This document shows positions 20,895 through 33,131 of a stretch of DNA of 64,000 nucleotides, in pieces; position 1 is the stretch's first letter; each line of letters starts with the position of its first letter. Source of the stretch: Liolophura sinensis (taxonomy: Eukaryota > Mollusca > Polyplacophora > Chitonida > Chitonidae); contig NC_088298.1 in the NCBI RefSeq assembly GCF_032854445.1, positions 22,279,295-22,343,294 of the forward strand, in the 5' to 3' direction. The position numbers and the translations under genes were made by a program. A model generated the notes under the pieces. The model was not told the origin of the DNA, ran no database searches, and saw only the letters and a program-made list of their open reading frames with translations.

Positions 20895-22412
20895 CTTTCA
20901 ACACTCCTAAAAAAAATCTGGAAAATACATTGAAGTATTTGTACACATAGTTTTGATAAACCTTGACCACATTTTGGTATTTATAGTCTTTGTGTAATAA
21001 TGTTTTTTTTTATAAATGAGGATGTAACATTTGTTTAATAAATATATTTGCACTAGAATTTAGTAATTTTGGCTAACAAATGTGTTCAATCTGAATTTTG
21101 ATCATATTTATGTTTTTAATATATTCAAAAATCTTGTCATAATTCAGATTAAATACATATGTTTGGACATGAACAACAATTAAATTTACATTCACATAAA
21201 TTTATTAGACAAGCAACACATCCTTATTTAGGAAATTTTTGTGCAACGGTAACTACCAAGAAGTGGTCCCAAATACCCACCACACATAAATATTTTCAAA
21301 TTGCTTTTTCTAATGAAAGAAATATCGGAGTGACATGGTTGCCCAAAATCTGGATTTTAAAAAAAAATTTGAGTTCGACGTCTTAACGAAGTTTTAAAGT
21401 TCGTTCATAAATAATTAGTATTCACCGAGCTTGTTTGTACGAGCCGGGGAAGTTGTGTCGTTGTTCGAATTCAACACGAAGAGGGCGGGATATTTTGCCT
21501 CATTAATATTCAACCCGAAGCACATGCGCAGCCTTCGGAAAGTTCTCGACACCAACTTTTGATCAGTCAACGAAGTTGGAAAGTTTGAAATATTGATACA
21601 CACAGACATATGCAGAGTACAGCAGCTTTAACAGCTTTGAGGAAAGGTTACGAATAATCTTCTCATCAAATTAATAGTCAGGCACATGTGTCTGTTTTTT
21701 AACATCCCTTGCCCACAACAACAACAACATTTGCACCCACAGTTTTGCAACATCTTCGTGCTTTGTGAGACCCTTTTCTTTACTCAGTGTACTCCACCGT
21801 TTAAACTGACCACCAATTACAACTCTAGATTTCCTCGTCAGCATGTCAAGGTCTTTTTTACGAATCTATTTGGCCGATCATGTCACGAGCCTTAAGTCGT
21901 TTAATAGGCTATGTTCGTTTACATATGAAGTTTACCGAGCACTGTGCGCATGCTCCATTACCACGGAATGAGGAGTCTCGTGGACATGCTACACTGACGG
22001 TCCAAATGACAGTAGAATGCATAGCTTTCTTCAGTGACGTTCCAGTGGGTGTGTACTTCATAAATGTTTAAAGAGCACACATACATGTACATCGATAATT
22101 GTCACATAATAAAGGGAAGAACAAATGAGTTCGCAGTTTTGGACTGTCTTGATGCAGGTGCGAAGAAGTCATAAGAGTTTCCCATGACAGCACCTCATTT
22201 AAATATTCTGGCATAATTTTCAGTTTTCAGTTAACGCACAATTCTGGGGGTGGGATTAACGAAAACCTTGTGACGTTTACTTGTTGAGAAAAATACCCAG
22301 TACTAAGGACATTCTGTGATACCTCCAAAATACCTAATATCTGGGCTTTTAAGTTTTGACGCTCTTTCATCTGACTTTGGCATCATTTTTATGTTCTTTC
22401 CTCCTTTAACAA
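20895..22412 (+). repeat. MITE family M2, copy C, interrupted
   Basis: The left part (20940-21411) and right end (about 22325-22412, GGCATCATTTTTATGTTCTT) match copies A and B. About 900 bp between them (21412-22325) is foreign to the family, suggesting an insertion. Confidence 0.6.
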
Positions 22413-25064
22413 ATCACTGGTGAACTCTCCGATGGGCGACATGCATGTACCTGATGTACATTATCTTGATGGATGAATGAATAAATACATGATTATTGCA
22501 CAACACTGGCAATATTTCAGCCATTTTGTGTCCAGAACATATTTAAAACATGAGGCAGTGAATGGTTTTCAATGTGATAATGAAGACTTCTAAAACAGTG
22601 CACAAAAGACGAGATCACCAAATAAACCCACCAAGCAGCAACTAACTACATGTAATTGTGTATTTCGGCTGATCTATGTAACGTACATACCGGTGGGTTA
22701 AAGCAGATAACCTTTAGCCATCTCGAAGACCGCTGCGGACACGCCTGACGTTACCATCAACAACTCATTGCCAACCAGGCTCCGCGAACAGTGGAAACAA
22801 TGGAAACCCAAAAATTCATTGCCTGAGAATGTGACAGAACCCAGGCTACCATACTGACAAGTATAGTGCTGCCTCACTGAAATATCATGACAAAGAAGCT
22901 AAATTTGCCACCCACTCAGTCACAGTATATACAGGGCAGTGGAATGGAAAGCTAGTACTTTGCATATCATAGTATGCTGACTGGCAATCCATGGAAACAT
23001 GACTACCTATTTTTTTTTTTTTTTTTTAGATATTTTGATACATGTACAGGTATGACCAGTAACGGACAAATTTCTTCAAAATATTGAAGACCAATGAATA
23101 TATAACCTAAACCAAGGTTATTCTGCAGAGCTCACCAAAATGTCTTCTGTGAATAGGTGAAATAAGACAATAATTAAGAAATTTTATGTCCTTCCAGTAT
23201 CTTGATCATTCATTTAGAATAACGCAAACAAAATGATGAGGGCAAACAAATCTAGTGTGGTTGGAAGACATGCGACTTTCATTAAACCTTGTTGTCTGTA
23301 AATTTGCCAAGTCTCTCTTCAATCTTCCCAAGAAGATGTTGTCAACAGAAAAAAAAATAAACAAAGAGTACATAGTTTTTAGAAAGAGACCTGAATTCCA
23401 CAAGTTCAGTACATGTATCAAAACATCTTTTGAGTATTAAGATTGGGAAATTTTATTAACAAAAAATCATAAGCAGGAGCATAAAATCAATGAGTACAAT
23501 ATTTTTTTTATTTAAACCAGACTACAATATACAGGCTCCATTCATGACTAACTCTGACGCAATCTGATTGGTCAATCACACCACCGAGATAACTGAGAAC
23601 ATAGTTACTGCCCTTGTTTTTCCTGCCACTGTGCACCAAACGGCAAAATGGACTCTTGGCTTAGAATGAAGTGTACAACAGATGATCGAGAGGAGCATGC
23701 AGTCACAAATTAAAGCCACAAACATCGCATTCAGACTCCGTCTTTCACACAAAATATGAATTCTGTACAAAATCTGTCAGCTAATTAAACATGCTGCAAC
23801 AATTGCAATTGTGTTCATCAATCATCTGAAATTATAGTACTTGAAAAAATCAGCACTGGTTTAGTGAAATGTCTCCAACAAGTGTGAACTGGAATTTGAA
23901 CAAAAAGTGCGAACGTCCACTCAATAGCTATACAGATTACTTTGTTTTTGTTTTCTTTGCAAGTTCTGTTCATCCAGAAAAGAAAATATTAAAGCATTAA
24001 TTCTGCAAGGTACAAAGTATATAAAGGCAAGTCTACATGAGTCTGGACATACATAGGTGAGTATACCATTTCAAAAGGATTGTATCAAACTAAAATGAAT
24101 ATAAACTGTCCACAATGTTGTACGAGATGATGCCCTCATTCTTTTCTTTCATGAGAATGACAAATGGCTGTTACGAAAAAAAAAAAAAAAAAAACAGAGA
24201 AACTTTCCTTTCTTCTTTCTTCGCATACGTTTGACTTCACTGTTTTACTACACTGTTCATGTTTCTACATGTAAAAGCAGCGACGTTACTCGAAGCAAAA
24301 TGTACCTGAACTTTCATTGCGCTTTAACTCGGCGACGTCTCTGACCCAACAAAAAGGGATGTTGTATATCAGGCTAGTGTACAGTATGTGTGTACTTTTC
24401 TGGCTACCAGTATCATTATCCATCCCTAACACCTCTATCCTTGTGCGTTTCTCTTCTCAATGAACTGGTAAATACTGGATACACCGTTAAGCAAACTCAC
24501 ACTCATGAAGTACCATCTTGGATGTCAGACAGCAACAGTTAAGTGAACATGCAAAAGAGTTCTTAAAAATACAGAAGATATGTATGCAAAAGCTGTTTTC
24601 CTGTCTTTCTCATAGCCTTTTCATACATGCAAGTCAAAAAATAATTTAGAAGAAACTACAGTTATATTACTGCAAATGAACTTGAATATCAAACTTAGGT
24701 CTGGAAACATTAGTCCTAAGACTGTAGATCACAAATGTCCATAACTGCGCCCATGTACATCAAAGTAACACTTATGGAAGATCACTCCTTCTTAACACTG
24801 TGACTTGTAGATGTAACTTTTCCATTGTCATCTTAGCACAATGGGAGAACGAACTGACACTTTGTCTTTACAAGCATTTAGAAAAAAACACTAACATTAA
24901 TCAGTAAATCACTAGCAATATTTTGTGATGTTAATTACCCATATGCCAAAGTCATTGACCGATACTGATAACTGCATTATTGCCATTGGTTAATCGTCTA
25001 ACAGTATCACTTGTTTTCACATTAACAATAAATTCAAAGCAAGGATGTTTGTACGTGGTGAGAG
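22413..25064. other. Intergenic, 3' side of WAC
   Basis: An S2 body fragment (-) lies at 22850-22960. Poly-T lies at 23011 and poly-A at 24177. TTTATT at about 23510 gives AATAAA on the minus strand, a distant possible WAC polyadenylation signal. No coding exon recognised. Confidence 0.35.
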
Positions 25065-25074
25065 TTTCAAGCAG

Positions 25075-26062
25075 CCAGTTTTACATGGGTGAGAATTCTC
25101 AACAGTAGCACACAAGTACATGTACTTGGGTGAGAATTCTCAACAGTAGCACACAAGTACATATACATGGTTGAGAATTCCAAACAGTAGCACACCAGTA
25201 CATGTACATGGGTGAGAATTCCCAACAGTACCACACCAGTAGATGTACATGGGTGAGAATTCCCAACAGTAGCATGCAAGCACATGGGCGAGAATTCCCA
25301 ACAGTAGCACACCAGTACATGTACATGGTTGAGAATTCCCAACAGTAGCATGCAAGCACATGGGTGAGAATTCCCAACAGTACCACACCAGTAGATGTAC
25401 ATGGGTGAGAATTCCCAACAGTACCACACCAGTAGATGTACATGGGTGAGAATTCCCAACAGTACCACACCAGTAGATGTACATGGGTGAGAATTCCAAC
25501 AGTAGCATGCAAGCACATGGGTGAGAATTCCCAACAGTAGCACACCAGTAGATGTACATGGGTGAGAATTCCCAACAGTAGCACACAAGTAGATGTACAT
25601 GGGTGAGAATTTCCAACAGTAGCATGCAAGCACATGGGTGAGAATTCCCAACAGTAGCACACCAGTAGATGTACATGGGTGAGAATTCCCAACAGTAGCA
25701 GACCAGTAGATGTACATGGGTGAGAATTCCCAACAGTAGCATGCAAGCACATGGGTGAAAATTCCCAACAGTAGCACACCAGTAGATGTACATGGGTGAG
25801 AATTCCCAACAGTAGCACACCAGTAGATGTACATGGGTGAGAATTCCCAACAGTAGCATGCAAGCACATGGGTGAGAATTCCCAACAGTAGCACACCAGT
25901 AGATGTACATGGGTGAGAATTCCCAACAGTAGCACACCAGTAGATGTACATGGGTGAGAATTCCCAACAGTACCACACCAGTAGATGTACATGGGTGAGA
26001 ATTCCCAACAGTACCACACCAGCAGATGTACATGGGTGAGAATTCCCAACAGTAGCATACAA
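25075..26062 (-). repeat. 41/35-bp minisatellite with 117-bp higher-order period
   Basis: Long units of 41 bp (CATGGGTGAGAATTCCCAAC + AGTAGCACACCAGTAGATGT + A) and short units of 35 bp ending GCATGCAAGCA, about 25 in all. In the centre they follow long-long-short, with GCATGC at 25505, 25622, 25739 and 25856, exactly 117 apart. All three minus frames stay open for about 300-340 codons because units lack stops. Confidence 0.95.
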
Positions 26063-27110
26063 GTAAATGACATGCAAGTGTGAGAAATCTTCAGTGATGT
26101 GCAGGAATTCTGATCAATCATCTACATACCCTATTTCTTCTAATTTTTGGGACACCTGGTCTGCTCATTTTAGCCAATACATCTGTAATTCTAGCAGCAA
26201 TATTGAGTTCCTTTTTTTCTCACATGGTTAGACCATCTAATGAACAACATACTCATATCTTTACTTTTCCAAAAGCCTGGTAAAGAAATGTAATACACCA
26301 CTTTCAACACTACTAATACCTGTCCCAAAAATGAGAAGAATTACACCATTACAAATTGGCAGATCTCTTCATTTAATCAACCCAGAATTATTACCAGTAT
26401 TATATCCACCGTCAAGTAACAAAAATATTCCTTTGTACCATACGTATTACAATTATCCTGGACTTCTGATTACCCTTACAGATCTCCTCTAATTAATAAA
26501 GCTGTGTCTCGCTTAAAAACTGATACATGTTTATACTATAAATTTTAACGTTTTAGTACGTAACCATGTTAATAATGCATCTACATTCACTTCCATTTTC
26601 AGTTTGAAAGATGACAGTTTAATTATATGAACTGTTTGCTCGGACTCTCATCCTAGCGTTCTCACAAGCCATTCTCCACAAATGCTGACCGTAAGTCTGT
26701 CTCAAGCCTCTTGTAACCAATGTATACACAAAATACATGTGCAGTAAGAAGAAGAAAAAGCTTATTTCTGGACAAGACCACCTTTGTGGCAGGCTGAGTG
26801 AATGCTACAATCACACCCTCACATAGCACACTCAGTCAATCATGGCTGGTGAACATTTATAGCAAAATATATATATCTTCAGCTTGAGACGGCAGGGCCT
26901 ACACTTGTCCATCGTGAACCTTGGGAGTAGCGTGTTGCCATTAGGTCAAATGTTACATGTATGTCTCCATTATTATGGATACAGGTGACACACTATCACT
27001 GGGAAACTGTCAAAACGTTTTAATCTTGAGTACAAGATGGCAATTTATTCCATCCCTATACTACACAAAACTAAACGCCAATGGAAGTATCCAAACGGAG
27101 GATCTTGGTC
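26063..27110. other. Intergenic, nothing recognised
   Basis: A weak S2-like fragment at 26775-26850 (-). No supported exon. Confidence 0.35.
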
Positions 27111-27114
27111 ATCT

Positions 27115-27351
27115 GGGCCCAGTTGTTCGAAAGTGTATTAGCTAATACTGGTATTAAGTCATATTTTATATTTAAAATTTTAGACAATCTCACAGCCAAT
27201 GCAGTTCTCCAAAGTAAAATTATATCAGCAGCAGTTTCAGTTCATATTTAATATACTGGTACACAATTTTTAAGGCCAAGTACTAAATTAAAGACTTGGC
27301 TTAAAGTTAAATCTGGTATTAAGTCTTAAGCAGTTTTGAACAACTGGGCCC
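27115..27351 (+). repeat. MITE family M6 (GGGCCCAGTTGTTC ends)
   Basis: 237 bp. Begins GGGCCCAGTTGTTCGAAA and ends TTTTGAACAACTGGGCCC, a near-perfect 18-bp terminal inverted repeat. A related degenerate element (AGGCCCAACTGTTCACAA ... CCATCTGGGCCT) follows at 27448-27596. Confidence 0.85.
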
Positions 27352-27929
27352 TGTTAATGTAAGTACCATGATGATGTAACACCTACAGTATTGGTCTCCA
27401 TGGAAGCTAAGTACACGTAATGTTACATGTGCTTTGTGAAAAGGGCCCCTAGGCCCAACTGTTCACAAGAACTTAAACATGGTATTAATTTTCACCACAG
27501 TATTAACTAATGCCCCATTTATTTTGTGTCAGGATAAACTAGTATTAAGCCTGACTTTACATGTACTGTTAACACTCTTCTGACCATCTGGGCCTTGATT
27601 AATGATAAAAAAAAATATCACGCTTGAGAAAAAGCTATGAAGAAAGAATTTAATATTCCACTCAAATGTCTTCAGTTATGTCCCCTTCGTCCCTATTACA
27701 CAAAATGCACCACTGGAACCAAAATAAGGTATTGTTGACTTCCTACCGAGATATCAAGAAAGACAAATTCTGAAACTCTATGAAAGATTCATCAAGTTGT
27801 CTGAGGTGTAAATGTATCTTGATTGGGTTGTTAGATTTAAGTCGTCACATGATGCACAACTGTAGTATAGAGGTCCATAAATAGAACAGATGAATTATGG
27901 CAGGTTTCATGCACCTGAACAACTACAGG

Positions 27930-28090
27930 TGTACTGTATTTCACCTGGAAATTAGCCTTTTTCAAGTGACACATTTTGCTTGGCTCTGATTGACTCATCG
28001 ACCTTGTTTTGCTGAAGTCTAACTAATTTCTGATCAGCAAAACCTAAATGTAAGTGTTGGCATCAATAGTATCATTTTAAAACGTTCACA
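27930..28090 (+). repeat. TTTCACCTGAAAATTAGC repeat copy
   Basis: Matches 5140-5290: GTATTTCACCTGGAAATTAG, TTTTTCAAGTGACACATTTT and AGTATCATTTTAA. Confidence 0.6.
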
Positions 28091-28484
28091 GTTATGTGTT
28101 TCTAAGAGTGTGTTTTTACCTATCAAACTTTTGGTAAAATACAGTCAATTATACGTACTTCTGCAAGGTTTTTGTGTTTGAAAATGCTAACAAAGCCGTC
28201 TCTGCAACTCCTAGAATGAGGAATTTGAGAAGTTGTTCCTTGTCCAGCAAGCAACATTCTAGCACAGGAAGAAACAATACATCTACACGTGTAAGCATGT
28301 CAGCAGTTTTAGCTGCCAGGATTTCATTCAACAGAGACCCTTCTTGTTTCACCTACATTTACATATATAAATTGGACAGGGGTGTAACCTTAATGCAAGT
28401 GTATGAAATCAGCCTTAGCATGCAAATTTGTTGCTAAAATTAGAAATTACAGTAATAAAAAATCTTACTGCAAAGACAGTATAT

Positions 28485-28697
28485 ATATGTACCCTAATTC
28501 CTCAACTTTTCAACTTTCAGTGCAATTTATGCATATCTTAATTTCATTTTGGAGACGAAACTACAATGGCTAGATCATCCAGGGCTTCAAAAAAAAATAC
28601 ACAATTTTATCAGTCAACACAGAATAATACCTTCAGAACAAGCTTGAATAAACACCTTGCAAACATCTGAAAAGGTTGAAGAATTACCGTACGCCTG
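28485..28697 (+). repeat. MITE M4 copy (best ends)
   Basis: TACCCTAATTCCTCAACTTT at the left and AAAGGTTGAAGAATTACCGT at the right. A further partial copy lies at 28860-29010. Confidence 0.75.
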
Positions 28698-29539
28698 ATC
28701 GCATTTGCTTCGACAAAACTGACAGATCTTAGTACACATGTATCTGTACAAGAACAGTAGAGCAGGTAACCTTGAAATTAAGGAACTGCAAAAGCAATAA
28801 ATTGCAGATCATTACATGTGCATAGTAAAGACTTGCACTGGAAGAGTCCCCAACCTCTGATAGATATTAATGTACAGACAAAACTAAATTGGTCAGATTT
28901 GCAAATGTCAGAGCTTAACAAAAAGTCTAATTTTACCAGTCTACACAGAACAATGCCCTCAGAATTTGCTAATTTGTAATGTAAAGCGTAAAAAAATGAA
29001 TTTGCCCTTAAAATTTGCACGAAAAATACATTTTTATGGGCAAATAAATATTAACTCTGGTGCTGAAAGTTGAATTTTCCCCAATAGGCTATCATTCGAT
29101 ATGTAGGACACGGTGCTGTATCTTCAAAACAAAGGACTGAAACATATTTTATCAGGTGAACAAAACTACAGTATGTGTATCAGGCAGGCAAAAACAGATA
29201 AGCATAATGTGTGACTCTACTTTGTTACAAGCCCTCAATACTGGTCAATACTTATGTCAGTAGCACTTTGTCATGTTGCCAGCTTAGTACTTTCTATTTC
29301 AGTGAACTTGTGAAGTTGGAAACTTATTAATTCTATGTCTTGACTACGACTAATAATTGAAACTACTGCATTACTGGTGATACGTATTCCACCTTGCTTC
29401 TTTCATCTAAACAGACAGAGGAGAAATAATTACATTTTCCTGTCCTACTTGGGACCAAACCAAAAAGGGCAGATGTACAGATGTGCATACACCTACAGGT
29501 AGAAAATGTATCTTCCTGTAGGACAACACTATATTTCTA

Positions 29540-29910
29540 CTTCACCTAAACTTTTTGCATTTTTCAGGGAGCACACTTAGCTTGAAGCTGATGGATTCAT
29601 CCACCTTGTAGCACGACAGTTTGATTACAATAATTCTTCAACCTTTTCAACTGCCTCTGCAGCCAATATTTTGAAACATTCTGAGAGAACCATGCGGTGT
29701 AGAGAAATAATTTGTACAGTTTTATGAAGCTTGCATATTTAACGACACACACTGATCATTTTTAGCAGTTTTTTCCTTTAATATTTGTATGTTTAAATCT
29801 CACTGAAAAAAGTGCTTTAGTGGTTTGAAAAGGTCGTGGATTTACAGTAATTTCTCATTAAAAAAGACCTGGCATCAAAAGTAGTATTTTAAGGTCTTCT
29901 GAAACTTCAT
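29540..29910 (-). repeat. MITE M3 copy and adjoining repeat
   Basis: M3 in reverse at about 29630-29850 (ATTCTTCAACCTTTTCAACT, TTTTGAAACATTCTGAGAGA, GTCGTGGATTTACAGTAA). It is flanked by TTTCACCTGAA-family sequence, so two elements are nested or abutted. Confidence 0.6.
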
Positions 29911-30060
29911 TTTTACAAACTAACCTTTAGATGTGTTAAATACAGTAATTTAGATGCTTTTCCCTGTTGGACAAAAATTTAATTTGTAACAATGTACAAT
30001 AAAGCCTGCGCTGACTGGCTGCTGTGTTTGATAGGAAACCATTTAGGCTGCATGCGAGCC

Positions 30061-30192
30061 AGGGCCCACTTGCATGAAGCCCTCGTAATGTTGAGAGCAT
30101 GGAAGTACCATGCCAACCAGCACTGTAGGCATTGCTTCGCCATGGTAGTTACATGCACTTAGCTTTAATGCGGCTTCATGCAAGTGTGCCCT
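30061..30192 (+). repeat. MITE M7 with 21-bp terminal inverted repeats
   Basis: 132 bp. Left end AGGGCCCACTTGCATGAAGC (then C) and right end GGCTTCATGCAAGTGTGCCC (then T). The ends match at 20 of 21 positions as inverted repeats. No second copy was seen in the window. Confidence 0.85.
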
Positions 30193-31165
30193 GAGTTCTA
30201 GTAGCTGGTCACAGCCTTCTAAAGACCACTACAAACAATACCCTTCTAAAAGCTAAGTTGACCAGAAGGGTACAAATCAATTCAACAAAGAACAATCTAC
30301 ATTAACCATTCAACAGTCAACCCGAAAGCATGTCAAATGTTTATATGAATCAAATCAACCAGCAATGATGAGATAGCCAGCAGTAGCTTCCTGCATAATT
30401 TAATAGCAGAGCATTAATGTGCATTGTATTACAGTACATACAAGGTACATGTACAGATAACATAGAAATGCTCGTGTAGTAAACGAATCAACAAATAAAG
30501 CCGCAAGAAATGAACTGCAAAGCTTTTACAAGGAAGTCAAACCTACTGGAAAATGCAGTCACCCAGGTGCTCAGTGCTAGATTCCAAGAAATTTTAACTG
30601 AAAGCAGCACTTCAGGCATTATAAAATAGGCTCTTTTGGTTCTTGATCGGAAAATGCATGTAAATTTCTTTATTCAAGACAGAAGTGAATGGTAAAAAAG
30701 AATTTAACACTTTCAAGTACTACAGTAGACAAACAAAATAAAAATTAACAAGAAGAAAAACATGTATATGAATCTTTGTTAACAAATGAATATGTGTAAT
30801 GAAAAAGAAAAAAAAAAAAAAAATCTTTAAGTAACCAAAATTGCAATTCTAACTGAGAGGAACAGGAGCAGTAACAGCAAAATACATACACATGTAGCTC
30901 CATCTTAGCGGACAGAGTTTGTTAGTAAACTAGCCACTCACCCAATCGCCCATGACGTTTGACGATTTCCAACAGTGACAGGTATATCCCAGTAATCCGT
31001 ATTGGTGGACACACAAATGACCATAAGGAAAAAAAAAAAACAAAAAACACTCAGCCCCCAAGGCTGAGTCAAAGGCTTCGTTCACAGACAACCGCACTTT
31101 TTTTTTTTGTTTTCATAACTTTACAATTAATATATTTATACAGGAGTTTAAAAACTAGCCGTGTC
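30193..31165 (-). other. WAC: Probable WAC 3' untranslated region
   Basis: Non-coding sequence directly after the WAC stop codon. The minus strand has an AATAAA at about 30674-30669, a candidate polyadenylation signal that would give a UTR of about 0.5 kb. Longer UTRs cannot be excluded. Confidence 0.45.
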
Positions 31166-31327
31166 TCATTGATTTTTGAGCGCGTTTAACGCAACACATC
31201 TTTGTTCGTGCAACGTTGATTGTATTGCAGCTAGTCGCACCAGGGAGCGAGCCCTCTTAAGTTCCACTGACACATGTTGACAATGAACGCTGCCGATTGT
31301 CAAGTATTCCTCCATGAACCGGTTCGC
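31166..31327 (-). CDS. WAC: WAC exon 12 (C-terminal coiled coil and stop)
   Basis: The acceptor is TTTTCAG. The 53 codons end in TGA at 31168-31166. It carries the [15 protein letters not shown] and STLHEQR segments of the RNF20/40-binding coiled coil, then LKNQ-stop. The human tail continues a few residues further. Confidence 0.93.
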   Translation of the reverse strand, partial: ANRFMEEYLTIGSVHCQHVSVELKRARSLVRLAAIQSTLHEQRCVALNALKNQ

Positions 31328-32906
31328 CTGAAAACAAAACAAAACAGGAGTTAGGTGAAAGTTAGCAAATCTCCAACAAGGAGACAGTTGCCATGCATAA
31401 TCGTAAATACAGATAAATATGTATCCTAACTCTTCAACCTCTCGATCAAAAAGTGCTTTATTGTTCGAAAAAGTTGATGATTTACAGTATATACTGCAAG
31501 TTGAAGATGCTAAATGACTGCTATAATTTATCCACTTTTATGTTGTTTTATTACATGTATGTCTAAACTGGAATACTTTAACAGCATAATGGATGACCTC
31601 ATGTGGGACTGTATCACTCAGCAAAGGCAGTGTGGTTTCATGTATGAGGAGAAAATCATCTGCCTTCACACATATTCTAAGCTCGCACATATATTCTGAG
31701 CTCACACACACGCAGGGTTGACTCGCATACTCTGAGCTTGCACATATATTCTGTGATCGCACACATGCAGGGCTCCCTTGCATACTCTGAGCTTGCATAC
31801 ATATTCTCAACTCGCACATATGCAGGGCTCACTTGCACACTCTGAACTTGCACATATGCATGGCTCGCACACATATTCTGTCCTTACACATATCCCAAGC
31901 TGACACAGCCACCTGTTAGTTACCAGCCTGTATATCAAACTCACCTGTCTTTCTGCATGGTCTGCCTGCCAACCCTGGACATGACTAATTAATTTTTCAT
32001 TGAAGTGATTGGCTAGGGACGGCGTCAGCTGGGGAGTTGTGTGTCTGATGCCTGCCACAGGCAGGGCGCTGGACCCCACAGGGGCATCCTTACTACTGCT
32101 GACACTTGGGGTAGGGCTCCTGTACACACAGACAAAACAAGTAGACCTTTATGTTTACATGGCAAAAAAGCACTCTAAGGAAACACAAGAAGGAACTTTA
32201 AAACAAAGGTTATGTCTCTATGTTAATTGAAGAAAATTACGCCCGGAATGTTTGTTAAAAAATTTTATTTTGAGGGTATTTTTATACCTATTAATTACAC
32301 CTCTATATTATGCATATTTTCAGAAATTACGTCATCATTGATCCTGCTCTGAACCCGGTGAACACCCCCAAAGTGCCACGAGCCCAGTGAACTGTGTCGC
32401 TACAGTGTGGGCAGGGTGACAGGTACACAAATACTGCATGGCTGCTTCAGGCCAGCTTAGTACCCCCTCCGCGCCTCTACCATCACACCCATTCCATCTG
32501 TTCACCACAACCCTGCCCCCATTCAGCCAGACCTGTTCGGTCTGCCCCCAACAGAGTTCTTTTTAAACAGGGATCATCACTGATGTCATCATTGCAAGCT
32601 ACTTAAATTTCCGGACTGACCGCTGGGGCCTAAAGAAAACTGTACTTTGAAGCCATTTTTACCTCCCAAAGTGAAAGCTAAAAACTTTGTTTTTCACTGT
32701 TAAATGTTATTACACATGACAATCTGCGCATTAAGTTATAAAACCAAACTGTTTCATGTGTCCTTTAAACAGAGTATACATGTACATATGTACAGGATAA
32801 ACAACCCTAGATTTACCTCCCCTTGGCATTATTTTCTCCCAACTCAAAATCATCATAAACAAAACAAAATCTCCAATGCTCAAAAAATCATAAAAAACTT
32901 TTATAC

Positions 32907-32944
<38 letters not shown>

Positions 32945-33099
32945 GCAAATAAATATTGTATAATAGTTGCTAAATATTACTTTTGATATAGGTCTATCCT
33001 TAAAAATCTTTGGCGGTAACCTAACAATATCTGAAAAAAATATCGTAGGTCAATAGCACAATTTGTAAATATATTCTGGCTAATGGAGGCGAGGGGCTG

Positions 33100-33131
<32 letters not shown>

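Noticed and set aside
25067-26121. Three overlapping minus-strand open frames of 297-340 codons
   Set aside because: They run through a minisatellite whose units lack stop codons in every frame. There is no start context, splice structure or domain, and all three frames give the same kind of periodic peptide.
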